Source: Nageia nagi (Eukaryota > Pinophyta). Taken from it: 64,000 nt of DNA. The DNA is taken from assembly GCA_050084985.1 (NCBI GenBank), contig JBITNC010000001.1, positions 53,506,001 to 53,570,000 of the forward strand. The letters run 5' to 3'. Below the pieces are notes generated by a model. The model was given only the letters and a program-made list of their open reading frames with translations. It did no database searches and was not told the origin of the DNA. A program made the translations under genes and the position numbers. Shown piece after piece: positions 48,900 through 59,572 of this stretch (positions within the stretch are counted from its first letter, which is position 1; every line of letters starts with the position of its first letter).

Positions 48900-50430
48900 T
48901 TGGTTGATAAATTGCAAATTTGTTCTAAAGTGTCCACCCATGTTTACTACTCTTCATGTTGAGTTCCCTCCCACAGTTGCTACAATAAGCTAGAAAAACT
49001 CATATGGGATTTCTTATGGACAAGCAAAGCAAAGAAAAAAGGATTTCATATACTAGCATGGAGTACTTGTTGCATCCCTAGAGAATCAGGTGGCATGGGG
49101 TTACTAGATTACAAATGTCAAGGTACACCTCTTTGTGCCAACTGGATCATATGAGCTCTAAAAGGTTTAGAATCATGGAAGGTTATTATTCGTCATTTCA
49201 TTACTTATGCTCTTCCTCTTATTCAAAAGACATAGAAGGGTATGGATCTTCCTTTGTTGATTCTTTCACTACTATTTGTTAAAATTCCAAGATCATTTAT
49301 GATCAAGAGCATATGGAAAGCATGACAACAACTTGTTCCCTGAATCAAATGGAAGGGTGATGACTTTCACAAAGGCATGTCCATTAATAAGCTCAATATT
49401 TAGTGGTCATCTCTCTTTCATTTCTAAGGCTTACCTCTAGTGCAAATCTAATGGATACATGCTAGAAAATTCTATAAGAGAGGTATTATATCTATTGTTA
49501 ATTTCTTTTCACGGTAAAATAGGGACTGGATCCTATGAGATAATTTCAAACACACCTTTTGTTTGAACAATACTGATAAGGCTACATACAACAACATCAT
49601 TGAGCTCACACTTTATTCCATGCTACATAAGATAGGTGTGTATTCTCAAAGTCATGGTGGAAGGATTGGATCTGGTATGTAGATATTCCTCTCCTCAATT
49701 ACAAAGCTTCTCTCAGATGTCACTGGCTTTTGACAACATCACCCATGGAACCTCAATTGAATGTGAAATGGGATCTTATTTCCAGACACACATAATAAAA
49801 ATATCATTTCTCATTAGTTTGGGCCTCTTATCTCAAGCTTAAAAAGTATTTTTTTGTTTGGAGCCTAATGTATAAGGACCTTCCTTTAAGCTCCCATATA
49901 CATCATTTAAGAGTCCTTGATCCCAAATGTCCTTTCTATAAATAATCCTAATCAAATATGTATATTTTCTGGTCTTGCAAATGTTCTTGAAGCGCGTCAG
50001 AATGGGTAGCTTCATTTTTTGGTCCTTGTATGCCCATTTCTTTCTCATGGCAACATGCATTGTTAGGGGATACTTCCATCCTTACCCTTCTCCTACTGAA
50101 GTTTGGCAAATTTTTCATGTCAACCTATTATTTCACATTTGGAAGTTTAGAAATAAGATTATTTTCAAAAATGTTGCACCATCCATGGACTTTCCTCTTT
50201 CTAATATTTACTAAAAATAAATTTATGTTTGCCTATATATTATTGATCAAGTTCATAAAGTTAAGATCAAGTTGTCATACCTTTGTACCCTTTTGGAGTA
50301 TTGGGGCAATGCTCCTTGTGCAATTAGTAGGCTACCTCCCAAAAGTTTATCACAAGAGTGCTCATAGTCCCATTCACATCAACTTCCTCCATCTCCTTTG
50401 CAATCATAACGTGCAAACTATCATTGGTCT
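48900..50430 (+). pseudogene. LINE ORF2 C-terminal region (zf-RVT-like)
   Basis: After RT come 'KLEKLIWDFLWTSKAKKKGF', 'ILAWSTCCIPRESGGMGLLD', 'HARKFYKRGIISIV' and 'RVLDPKCPFYK', then a region with 'FWSCKCS'. This is the usual C-terminus of plant L1 ORF2, ending in a Cys-rich zinc-binding zone. Frames change several times. Confidence 0.7.
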
Positions 50431-50836
50431 CAACCATCATCGATGCTAAAAAGATTTAATGATGCAGGGGCAAGTTCCTCTCGTCACCATAGTGGATGGA
50501 ACATGTTGCTGCTAGATGCTCTAATAGCAAGTTGGGATGCTTTGCCTGTCAATGATACCTTTGTGTAGTGTGAATGGTCTCAACCACCCTCTCCCATTCA
50601 ACCTACCTTGGAAGGGGAAACACCATGAACAATGATGACAACCCTTTTCGTGCCAATATTGGTTAGGATCTACAACCCATCCCCTTCAAGTAATAGCAAT
50701 GCATGGTGGATTCTAAAACGCCTGCCAATAGTTTCTCCCACAAGGTAACTTCATCTCTGCAATATTTTTGTTTAGTCATTATGTGACAGCTTATATTTAT
50801 TTATATTTTCATAATTATGCACTACCTGATCTTCTT

Positions 50837-51004
50837 TCCCAGATGCGTATGTGCATTTCCCTCTCCTTGCATATATTAAAAGCCACCCAGCGCTACAGAT
50901 CTCTCCACAATACAACCCCAAGCTATATATATTACAAGGCTTAACTAATCCAATCCAATCCAATCCATCACACTACAATCCTAGTACCCAGAAAGGAAGC
51001 AAAG
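50837..51004 (+). promoter_or_regulatory. Core promoter and 5' leader of USP copy 1
   Basis: A block shared with copy 2 holds AGATGCGTAT, a pyrimidine patch (TTTCCCTCTCCTTGC), a TATA-like ATATATTAAAAG at 50871, and the conserved leader ACCCAGCGC...ATCTCTCCACAA. Transcription probably starts about 30 bases after the TATA-like site. The leader is about 100 bases, and the first ATG is the USP start at 51005. Confidence 0.6.
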
Positions 51005-53112
51005 ATGCCAGGAGATCGAAATATCGGAGTTGCTGTCGACTTCTCAAAAACCAGCAAATGCGCGCTGAAATGGGCTCTGGACAATCTTGCTGATAAGGGC
51101 GACCACGTCATCCTCATTCATGTCCACAGCTACCAGGCCGAGTCTGGGCAGAGCCAGCTCTGGGAGGCTTCTGGATCTCGTAAGAGCTTTCTTCCCACAA
51201 AATCTTACTTTCTTTTTAGAGATCCATGACATAGAACTACTCTTCGATGTTTCTGGTTGTTATTTTGACTTGGTGTTTTGATCGTTTCATCAGCAGGCAT
51301 TGCAGCTTTATTTTTATATATAGCGGTTGTTTTATCTTTTTGTATTTTGGGCATACAGCTCTTGTTCCATTGGCTGAGCTGAGGCAACCCAATCTGTTAA
51401 AGCAATATGACATCACCCCAGATGCTGAGACCCTCGACTTGCTGGACACTGCTGCAAATCAGAAGGAGGTTGGTTTCATGCACCATGGTTGCGTTCGTTG
51501 GCCTTTGTGTTTTTTCTTTTTCTTTTTTTAGGTATTACGTCTGCAATGGAAAATAATTTGTGCGAGTAAATGACAAGATTCGAGGATACCCAATTGAACA
51601 GCAGTAATGTGTCATTTCTGGTTCTACCATAGGAAACGGCTACCCTTTTAGCTCTATGCAGTGTAAACCCTAAGCTGAGCCACATGTTTAACTATTTCTT
51701 GAGTTGCTTTGAAGTGATGCATAAATGAAACCCCTTCGCATTGTATTTGAGTTTTCTATTACGGACAAATTAGAGGTAAATGTTTAGGGTCACAACCTAG
51801 TCAGTATCTGTGTACACTACGAGATCTCCCTGGAAGAGCAAGAAATGGAAATGGAGCTTCAGATTGTTGGCTTGTTCAGGATCCAAGTTGCCACATGTTC
51901 AAATAATTCTAGCGATTGATCTGCGACTCTGTTAGCAGTACTTAACATTCAACGCTATATAACTTAAGATTTTCAAATAATGAACAGAGAAACGAGCTTC
52001 ATCCACAGAACATAATAGTGTGTGTGTGTGTGTGTGGACCCTTTGATTAAGTTGAGTCTTTGATGTTTTTGTTTATTTCATAAGAAGTTTCCATGCTCAT
52101 GCCTGTTATTAGGTCAAATGGCATTGTTACATTTTACTTTCTTGACCATAGTTGTGACCGTGTTGCAGATTGATTACAACTGGGCCCTAACTCTGATCCA
52201 CAAGATTTTATGACAATTTTTAATATTCTGTATTTGCTATGTCAAGGCCTGATTTTTTTTATCAATCATTTTGGTTATTTAAGTTTAGACAGCAAGTACA
52301 CTACCTTGTGAAATGTGACAAGTTAAATGGTAGGTGTTTTGCTAAGATTGAAAAGGACATGTTATGGTTTGTATGTATTATGTATTACTGAATGTGTTAG
52401 TTTACAGCCCAAATCAGTCTACGTTTGTGTTTATGATCATTAAATTGAAATACTGCTGCCACTATTATATTTGAATATGTGGCTTTAGCCATGTAATGGT
52501 TAAACTTCCTTCTACTGGACAAAAAGAACGTGCACCTCGAACTTTCTAAACTGAGTCGTGGCAAGGATATTAAGAGTTCTAGACATACAGCTTTTGGGAA
52601 TTCATATGAATTTTGTCAAGTTCAATTTTTTCTATCAGATTAAATTTTGGAATTGGCTGAAGTTATTTTTATCTTGTGATGCAGTTAACAGTAATTGCCA
52701 AGATATACTGGGGTGATGCTAGGGAGAAGCTCTGTGAAGCAGTTGAGGACCTTAAGCTTGACAGTTTGGTAATGGGGAGCAAGGGTCTTGGGGGACTCAA
52801 GAGGTGAGTACCTTTTGAGGGATTATGTTTTTGCCTGTTTGTTCATTGCAGTTCATCATGCCATAAACACACATCTCTGGACATTGTGGGTCATGTGTGA
52901 ATTTGGCTAGTAGTATGCAGCTTTGAGCAGGCCTGTAGATTTTAATTTTCTTCTATGTTGGGATAAATCTACTTTTGTGCCATAGCTTATGTTTGGATTT
53001 TAATCATTTATTTATTTGTCACAGGGTTTTCCTGGGAAGTGTGAGTGCTTACTGTGTAACCAATGCAACCTGTCCTGTGACTATTGTAAAGGAGGCCGGA
53101 TTCAAACCATGA
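51005..53112 (+). CDS. Universal stress protein (USP) A-like, copy 1
   Basis: Four exons: 51005-51179, 51359-51468, 52685-52803 and 53025-53112, giving 163 residues. All introns have GT-AG ends; phases are 1, 0 and 2. The protein has one USP domain, an alpha/beta fold that binds ATP. It opens with '[20 protein letters not shown]', with the strand-1 Asp at residue 12. It ends with the signature G-2x-G-9x-G-S: Gly126, Gly129, Gly139, Ser140 in '[16 protein letters not shown]'. 'CPVTIVK' forms the last strand. There is no signal peptide or membrane segment, so it is likely cytosolic or nuclear. Such plant proteins are linked to stress and hypoxia responses, with roles mostly unsettled. The start follows the conserved leader in both copies. 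The intron-2 donor (GAG|GTTGGT) is weak but gives the only joined frame that matches the family. Confidence 0.93.
52018..52036. repeat. GT microsatellite in USP copy 1 intron 2
   Basis: An uninterrupted GT run of 19 bases. Copy 2 has only a short GTGTATGTGTAG at the matching place (about 60580), so the run grew after duplication or shrank in the other copy. Confidence 0.9.
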
Positions 53113-53944
53113 TGATACAGTACGGCTTACTGCCAAACCTTTTATTCAAGCACGCATGGGATCAGAACAGTACTCTTGTTATTATTATTATTTTATGTAA
53201 TCATCTGTATAGTCAGAGCAAATGTGTTCAGTCAGTAATAATAAGTGCAACTTATCATGACTTTCGCATCAATCTTTGCCTTGCTATTTTTGAGATCTCT
53301 TCCTACATATTCTGAGAAGTTTATTTGTTTGTTACTTGGGCTCATTATTCTATGTTGGCCTGTCTGCTGGCTTTAATTGCAATTTTTTGTGCTTGTAGGA
53401 TGAATGCAATAGTTTTTTACAGTATTATTGTCCCCAAAAATCGTAAATGTGAAGGCTAATGCTCTGTTTTGACGAGTTGAAAATCTCATAGTACAAAATA
53501 AACCGAACCTTCTCAGTCATTGAGATGGCTGGCCTTCCTTAATTACAATTTACAAATATGGATTTCAAAAAATTACACAAATGTCTTGAGAATTGAAACA
53601 TATGGCATATTTCAGCAGAGGAAATTCCAACCTATGGAAACATAATTTCAACTGTTCACTCATGTGTCATTGTTAATTAATGCCAAGTAAAAAATCTGGT
53701 CTTAGTATTAATGAGAAAAATGAAGTGACTGCCAGAATCACTAGTTTGCTTCATATTCATGTGCTGTTTTGTTGTGAGACAATATTTGCATTCAACAGTA
53801 GCATTTATGATAATTTTGTATTGTAATATGATGAAAGTGAATATTTGATTTGTACACGATGTAAAATATGTGATGGAACATGCATGAGAGTGTAAGAATT
53901 TGGGTTCTTGAATTTGAAAACAAACCGTTGAAAATGGTCATATG
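53113..53944 (+). other. 3' untranslated region and flank of USP copy 1
   Basis: This stretch is colinear with 61675-62508. It carries several AATAAT/AATAAA-like strings (for example near 53237 and 53497) that could serve for polyadenylation. No further gene is seen. Confidence 0.55.
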
Positions 53945-53981
53945 TTCCACAGATTTATCTTTCATAATATCAGCATTACTG

Positions 53982-54403
53982 TCAACACACATTTCCTACC
54001 ACTAGATCTTGTCTGCTATAAAGTTGAGGTTTTGCGTATACCTGGGCTACAGTCTCGAAAAACAAACCATACTCACAGTCATAGATACTAAAAAGAAAGA
54101 CTTGAAAACCTGTTATTCCTCCAACTCTGCCAGGTGAGCTTTTGACATATTCCAACTGTCGTTTGGCATTCTTCATAATCTGCATGCGTAGCTGCTTTGC
54201 CTGGGAGTGAGTCTTTTAGCTCCATGTAAGTCTTCATGCTCCTTCGCAAGCTCAAGAATTTTGATCTGCTACTACCATCTGCTTCGCCTAGTTTTCCTTT
54301 CATTTAAAGGTCTGCAGGTGATGGGCATGGCCTTCCTTGGACGCCCCCTCATCTGACAATACCACATAAGACTTAATCTTCCTTGAAGTTCAAAGGCTAT
54401 CAT
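53982..54403 (-). pseudogene. Frameshifted gene fragment, coiled-coil type, unidentified
   Basis: The base composition is richer in GC than its flanks, and all three minus-strand frames give coding-like runs. These include 'QIKILELAKEHEDLHGAKRL', then 'AKQLRMQIMKNAKRQLEYVK', then 'HLAELEE'. Joined by frameshifts they would form a charged helix rich in Ala, Lys, Glu and Arg. The C-terminal helices of some plant zinc-finger regulators of the IDD group look similar, but this is a weak resemblance. It has no counterpart downstream of USP copy 2. Confidence 0.3.
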
Positions 54404-54412
54404 GTATCTTTT

Positions 54413-55650
54413 CTTTTTTTTTGACAAAAAGGGTAAATTTAAATTAAAAATTCCCAAAAACTTTAATAAAAGTATCAATGGGAATTTGTTACGCCCAAAA
54501 CACAACATTATTGTATTCCGATTGCTACCCAGCTATAGCTTGATGGTAGCCAAAATGCAACATTTAACAAATATGTTAACAACTAAACTTCTTATTACAT
54601 ATTACAATTGAAACAACTTCTAAAATTAGGTGATTTACCCTAAATAAAAGGACATGCTACTCTACATTCTCTTGTTAGTATCTATGATACTTCGCTTTTC
54701 CATTCTTGCAGTAATACAATGTCATGGAGCCTTTGGAGGGGCCAATAGATGCCCACTTTGCTCTAGGATCTGTTGAAACATTTTTGCTATATCTTCATTT
54801 CTTCTTTTAACTCTTGTTGTGATGGCCTTCCCTTATGAACTTGTCCTGCATTTGGAGTCTTCTTTGAATGTTTAATTGGGATGTCGTCCTCTTCTTGAGG
54901 TGTTTTTTGTGGGACTTTATTTACCTGCTCTTCGTTTCTTTACCTTTTATCTTCAAAGAACCATCTTTCTTGTATTTTCAGCCATTACAATCTCCATTGG
55001 TTCTTCTTCATCTAGGTTATTTAAATCTATTTTCTCTTCATCGCTTACTATTGGTTATTCGTCTTCCATATTATTACCTTCAAAGAACACTCACACCCCA
55101 AATGGGTTTTGGTTCCCAATTGACTTTTCCTTCTTGTTTTGATTTTGTCCTTATCCTTGCCTCTACATTTTAGCTTGATTTTGTTTTATGTTTTTTTTGC
55201 ATTTAAATCAGTTTTCATACCTTACCATCTTTTTTTCCCTTCATTTATTCTTTTTGCTTCACTCATTTCTTTCTTCTTTGTAAGCATTCCTTTGCATAAT
55301 GGTCAAATTGATTACAATAGGCACATAATGGAAGGTTGGGTACACTGGAATGGAAGGTTTTGATATATAATTTCTTACTTCCATATTCCTTCGTCTTCTT
55401 CATTGATAAACATTTATTTTTATATGCCCTTGGTAATATCTATGTTAACATAGAATTTGGCATCAATCATGCTACTTCGGGTCCTAGTTCCTTTTCAATT
55501 GAGATCATTTCCCTTATACCTTTGCAATTCTTGCAATCACATTTGTGTTCAAACATTTCATTAGTAGATTTGGGAGACTGGCCCAAGTGGGGAACATATT
55601 TATGTTTTTTGTGTCAATGTTTGAGCGCTAAACCTTTTTGTCTTAAAAAA
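54413..55650 (-). pseudogene. LINE ORF1 relic with zinc knuckle and 3' tail
   Basis: The minus strand contains 'PLCAYCNQFDHYAKECLQRR', a C-x2-C-x4-H-x4-C zinc knuckle, near 55270-55335. Downstream come 'NWEPKPIWG' and a charged 'HSKKTPNAGQVHKGRPSQQE' tail, typical of plant LINE ORF1 ends. The sequence stops at a TTTTTGTCAAAAAAAAAG tail (minus strand, about 54413), so ORF2 is absent. The part upstream of the knuckle (to about 55650) is poorly preserved. Confidence 0.45.
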
Positions 55651-55670
55651 CAAGGTCCTAAATCAAAGAA

Positions 55671-55808
55671 TTTTGAGATGTCCTCACAGCAAGGACGATA
55701 AAGGCAGCAAGAGTGGCGCAGGAATGACAAGGGGTCCGCGATCAGGAAGGGGCACGATTCCGACCCGTTGCTACACTCGGCATCCACAGTCCTTTTTGAG
55801 ATGTCCTC
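55671..55808. repeat. 108-bp GC-rich insert between perfect 15-bp direct repeats
   Basis: TTTTGAGATGTCCTC occurs at 55671-55685 and 55794-55808. Between them lie 108 bases of clearly GC-rich sequence with no poly-A tract, in a strongly AT-rich neighbourhood. The minus strand is open across the insert. Origin unknown. The flanking repeats look like a target-site duplication. Confidence 0.75.
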
Positions 55809-55889
55809 GTAGGGAAATTTTAGCATAAAATCTAGGTTATCATAAATTTGTGGGCTTTACCCATTAGGTCCTTATAAGTATTTAATGAT

Positions 55890-56025
55890 AACTTATGCAT
55901 TAAAATTCTTGTGACGGTGATTTAGTCCTATGTTTGAGCCTCCCATTCTAGTGGTAGTTGATTCCTCAAGTGGGGCATCATGGTGTCTTGTGTAGGTTCC
56001 CCCATGTCAAAAAAGAATTGTTTAT
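55890..56025 (+). repeat. SINE-like or LINE-tail fragment
   Basis: GTTTGAGCCTCCCATTC resembles a tRNA-type B box (GGTTCGAxxCC). It is preceded by GGTGATTTAGTCC, a possible A-box remnant, and followed by a T/G-rich body ending CCCCCATGTCAAAAAAG. This is the layout of plant tRNA-derived SINEs. The A box is weak, so a tail fragment of another retroelement is possible. Confidence 0.35.
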
Positions 56026-56229
56026 CAAATAAAGAAAAAACTTATGCACAAAAATTCCAAGATGCACATCAATTAGAAGAGAGGAAAACACCATTAATGG
56101 ATGTACACATCAAACCTTGGAATCATAGATGAAGTTGTAACCACAAAGAGTACAAATATTTACATAATGAAGATCCTTAAGATGGATAGACTGTCACATT
56201 GGCATAAGAGTAAGTATCTTTATTAGCTT

Positions 56230-57205
56230 TCTATTAGATAAGTCTTTTAACATCTTTTTAAACCTAATGGTTTGTAGGACCTATCAACATTTGTTCAAAC
56301 ATAAATATACATTAATTATGTATGTGAATGCTTGTTTCTAACATAATTAAGTTGTATAATAGAATTACCAAGCTTGTTTTGATTATCTTGATTTAAAAAT
56401 TCATGGATCAAGCTATAATTACAAATATATGTATAGGTTTGTTTGATGTCTTTGTAAAGTAGACAAGATAAAGAGAAAATGAGTCTCATCTTCTATAGTG
56501 ATTATCCTAAAAAATCATGGGTAAGGTTGTAATTACAAATATTTGTATAGTTTGTCTGATATCTTTGTAAAGTGGACAAAAAAAGAAAGAGAGTCTCATC
56601 TTGTATAGCAGTTTAGATATTGTCCATCTACTAGTTTTATGTATTGTCTTGTTTCACTATGTAATTCGTGTGAATTAGTTCTTAATTTTTGGTTCACAAG
56701 TTTCTTTTAGAGATTAACAATATTACATGGATAGGATGGATGTTCAAGTTTTGAATTAATAATGTTTTTATAGTAAGGTAGTTTTTATTTTTATTTTTTA
56801 TATTATCATCAGTCCACAATTCTAAGTTATTTTATTTACAATAAGTAATTTTAATTTATAGTTGTTTAAAGGGGTTATGTTAATGTGTATACCAAAAATA
56901 CCTTAGGATAAAGAATTTGTAACTTCAATGCCTTAGAAGATGAGATTTATTTTTCATTTTTTCCCTACTCTACAATGACATAAGAGATACCTACAAAGGT
57001 ATTTGTAATTATAGCTTAAATCATGGATTCTTAAATCAAGACAATCAAAACAAGCTTTGACGATTTTATTATACAACTTAATTATATGAGAACCAATCAT
57101 TCAAATACTTAATTGATATATTTTCTTTTCTTGTCTAAAAAAATTTGGATAGGACTTACAAACCTTTGGGTTTAAAAGGATGATAAAAGACTAATCATAT
57201 CATAT
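56230..57205. mobile_element. Foldback / long-TIR MITE-like element
   Basis: The left arm 56230-56498 is matched by the reverse complement of 56935-57205. Shared strings are AAGTTGTATAATA, AAGCTTGTTTTGATT, AGCTATAATTACAAATA and GAGTCTCATCTTCTA-like. The arms are about 270 bp with a 436-bp centre. The left half of the centre repeats part of the arm (56512-56615) in direct orientation. No transposase is encoded. Clean ends and a target duplication could not be set. Confidence 0.7.
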
Positions 57206-57599
57206 CATACCTCAAAAATCAATCCACTTACCAAAATCTTTTAGCCAACCTCTTTCAAGACAATGAGTTAAACAAGTTTGTTTAGCAACTATAAGTAGTA
57301 TATGTTGATCTAATTTTGTTATTTTATAATTATATAATATATATTATCTTAAAGCTTCACTTTCAATAGGAAGTAAATCAACTTCCATGAAAAGGATAGG
57401 TTATGGTGTGCTATTTTTTTATTTTGAAATTATAAATGATAATTTATTTTTGAATTCATTCAATTTTATTCCATGTTTATTGATAAATGTTACCACCCCT
57501 AACGTCACAACTATAAAGTATTACTAGAGTTACAAGGGAAGAGAAAAGAGTTTTCTTTTTGTTCCAATTTAAAAGTCTTGCATTTTAACATTTATTTCC

Positions 57600-58491
57600 A
57601 AATAATAAAGGCTTTTCAACCAACAAAGATACTTCATTCAAGAGTTAGATTCCAATTGATGTTGTAATTAATATCAATACTTAAGTATTTATAAGAGTGA
57701 ATGATCTTTAAAGGTTGATGATTGAAGAGGATCGTAGGGTGATGCATCTTTTTAGATTTAATGATTATAATTTTGGTTTTATCTTTATTAACTATTAAAT
57801 TAGATATATTGCAAAACATTTCAAAGATATCTAATTGTTTTAGAAGATCATCATAGTGTTTAGCCAACATAACAATATTAAGCACCTTGCTTCTTTGAGA
57901 TATTTTTTTAGTTTATCTATATAAATACTAAAAAGAATTAGAGATAATGGGCATCCTTGTTTAACTCCACTTTTACAAATAATTTCCTCATACCATTGTT
58001 GATTAGTTTTGAGTTTAAAACCTATAAATGTCAAATATAAGTTTGTAAGGTATTTTTATGTCAATCATACATTTTAGAAATTTACCCATGAGAATAGTAG
58101 TAAAGGCTTTTTTGAAATCTACAAAGAAAACAAATAAATCTTCTTTATTATTTTGATAATTTTCAACAATAATTCCAAAAGTGAGGATGTGATCCATTGT
58201 TGAATATTTGCTTCTAAAACTAGCTTGATCTTCAACTCTTGAATTATTATCATCAAACCAATTACTAATTTTCTTTTTCATAAGATTACAATAGAGTATG
58301 ACAAGTAAAGGACATATCATACTAGTTCTATAATTTGATGGGTTGTTTTTATCTCTAGTTTTGGACATAGTAGTGAAGGTACAAATATTAATGAAGCATA
58401 TACATGCTACTCTATAATAGCCCCTATGGATTAGCAATAATATAATTATTTTTTTAAATGGATGATGTCTTTTAATGTCCTTTAAACTCAA
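57600..58491 (-). pseudogene. Non-L1-type LINE reverse transcriptase relic
   Basis: Minus-strand frames read 'TRDKNNPSNYRTSMICPLLV', 'SNWFDDNNSRVEDQASFRSK', 'FFVDFKKAFTTI' (catalytic F-V-D-F-x-K-A-F-D with the second Asp lost), 'KSGVKQGCPLSLILFSIYID', a damaged Y-D-D box ('AKHYDDLL') and 'YKYLSIDINYNINW'. The motif series differs from the plant L1 RT at 48000 and resembles jockey- or RTE-like LINE RTs. Three frames are needed, so it is dead. The upstream end runs into an inverted repeat at 58464. Confidence 0.8.
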
Positions 58492-58620
58492 TGATTTATA
58501 ATTTATATATTTAAATAATCTAAACTTAATGATCTCTATGAATATATCAATTATATTTTTAAACTCAATTATTTATAATTTTATAAATTGTTGAGTTTAA
58601 AGGATGTTAAAAGATATCAT
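58464..58620. repeat. Inverted repeat with 44-bp arms
   Basis: Arms 58464-58507 and 58577-58620 pair with few mismatches (TCTTTTAATGTCCTTTAAACTC against its inverse) around a 69-base loop. The arm resembles the outer end of the foldback element at 56230 (GTCTTTTAACATC...TTTAAACC), so both may belong to one family. Confidence 0.65.
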
Positions 58621-58719
58621 TATTTCTATCATTTATATATTTAAATAATAATTTCTATCAAAATTAAGATTCATAATAAAATTGTCAAACTCATTTTCTT
58701 CATATTTTTACAATTAATT

Positions 58720-58880
58720 TACAAACATAAAAGGTCTTCCATCTAAGAAAGATTATTTTTTTAACACTTGGATTCCAATTTAGTTTATCATAAATATCAT
58801 TACCTTAGAATTTATAAGAGTGAATAACCTTTAGAGGTTGGTTATAAAAAAGGATTATAGAATGAATCCCTTATGCTTGT
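58720..58880 (-). pseudogene. Second copy of the LINE RT C-terminal fragment
   Basis: The segment aligns in the same orientation with about 57610-57750: both contain ATTTATAAGAGTGAATRA-CTTTARAGGTTG. It is therefore another truncated copy of the same RT, upstream of the first on the minus strand. Confidence 0.6.
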
Positions 58881-59269
58881 TTTTTTATTTATTGATATTA
58901 GTTGACTTTTTCTATAGAAACTTTTTCTTTAATTTATTTTTATTTCTTCAAATTTGCATCCTAATCTTTTTAATTTTTTAATCATTTGTGATCATATTTT
59001 ATTCATAACAATTTTCATAAAGATATTATGATTTGTTACAATTACAACTTTTATAATTTATAAATAAAAAAATAAAATATTATAAATATGTTTTCCAAGC
59101 TGATAACATTGATTACAACTTTTATGGTAATTAAAGAATAAATAGACAAATTATAAGGTTTGATTAGAAGAATATATGAAGAAGACCATTATTAAAAAAG
59201 TAAAACATCTGGAAGAACATGTTGGCAGAGAAGGATTAGATTGTCCTGCCCATTAAAAGCGACATGCCT

Positions 59270-59572
59270 TAAAAGTAAATGCGCCTTCCAAAAAAATATG
59301 GCCACACGCACTCTAATTGCGAAAAACAAAATAATTCAAGAATAAACAATTCAATCCTATGGCGTCACCACTCTCCTTTTTGTAATTGAAGTTTCCAACC
59401 TCATTTTCTTTCGCAGATGCGTATTAGCATTTCCCTCTCCTTGCATACATTATAAGCCACCCAGCGCCACAAATCTCTCCACAACACAACCCAAAGCCAT
59501 AAACTGCAAGTTTTAGCCAATCCAATCTAATCCATCTAGACTACAAATCCTAGTAACCAGAAAGGAAGCAAG
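59270..59572 (+). promoter_or_regulatory. Promoter and 5' leader of USP copy 2
   Basis: The core block matches copy 1: AGATGCGTAT, a pyrimidine patch, a TATA-like CATTATAAG near 59449 and the ACCCAGCGCC...ATCTCTCCACAA leader. Upstream, 59270-59400 has no clear match at copy 1. It contains a TGACG bZIP-type core (as GGCGTCACC, about 59360) and a CCACACGC string, both plausible regulatory sites by motif only. Copy 2 thus has longer non-transposon upstream DNA than copy 1. Confidence 0.5.

Larger units (their letters stand above)
46400..50760 (+). mobile_element. Degenerate plant L1-type LINE
   Basis: Plus-strand translation shows, in order, an ORF1 DUF4283-like domain (46840-47379), an L1 RT (about 48000-48840) and the C-terminal part with a zinc-binding RVT region (to about 50430). 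The endonuclease expected between ORF1 and RT is missing or unrecognisable in the roughly 650 bp available. Many in-frame stops and frame changes are present. The right end is unclear; coding-like sequence persists to about 50750, just before the first USP promoter. No poly-A tail or target duplication could be defined. Confidence 0.8.
50825..53944 (+). repeat. Duplicated segment with USP gene, copy 1
   Basis: The segment aligns by eye, in order and direct orientation, with 59390-62508. Similarity covers the core promoter, 5' leader, four exons, three introns and roughly 830 bp of 3' flank. It fades near 50825 (next to LINE sequence) and at about 53944 (after GAAAATGGT). Confidence 0.85.

Noticed and set aside
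51044-51685. Several 60-94-codon ORFs on both strands over USP exons 1-2
   Set aside because: These are shadows of, or read-throughs past, the real splice sites. The spliced model gives a complete family member and is supported by the second copy.
54868-55701. Overlapping plus-strand ORFs of 74-121 codons rich in Phe, Ser and Leu
   Set aside because: They are the complement of a minus-strand LINE ORF1 relic with a zinc knuckle. The apparent membrane-like composition is an artefact of reading the opposite strand of Lys/Glu-rich code.
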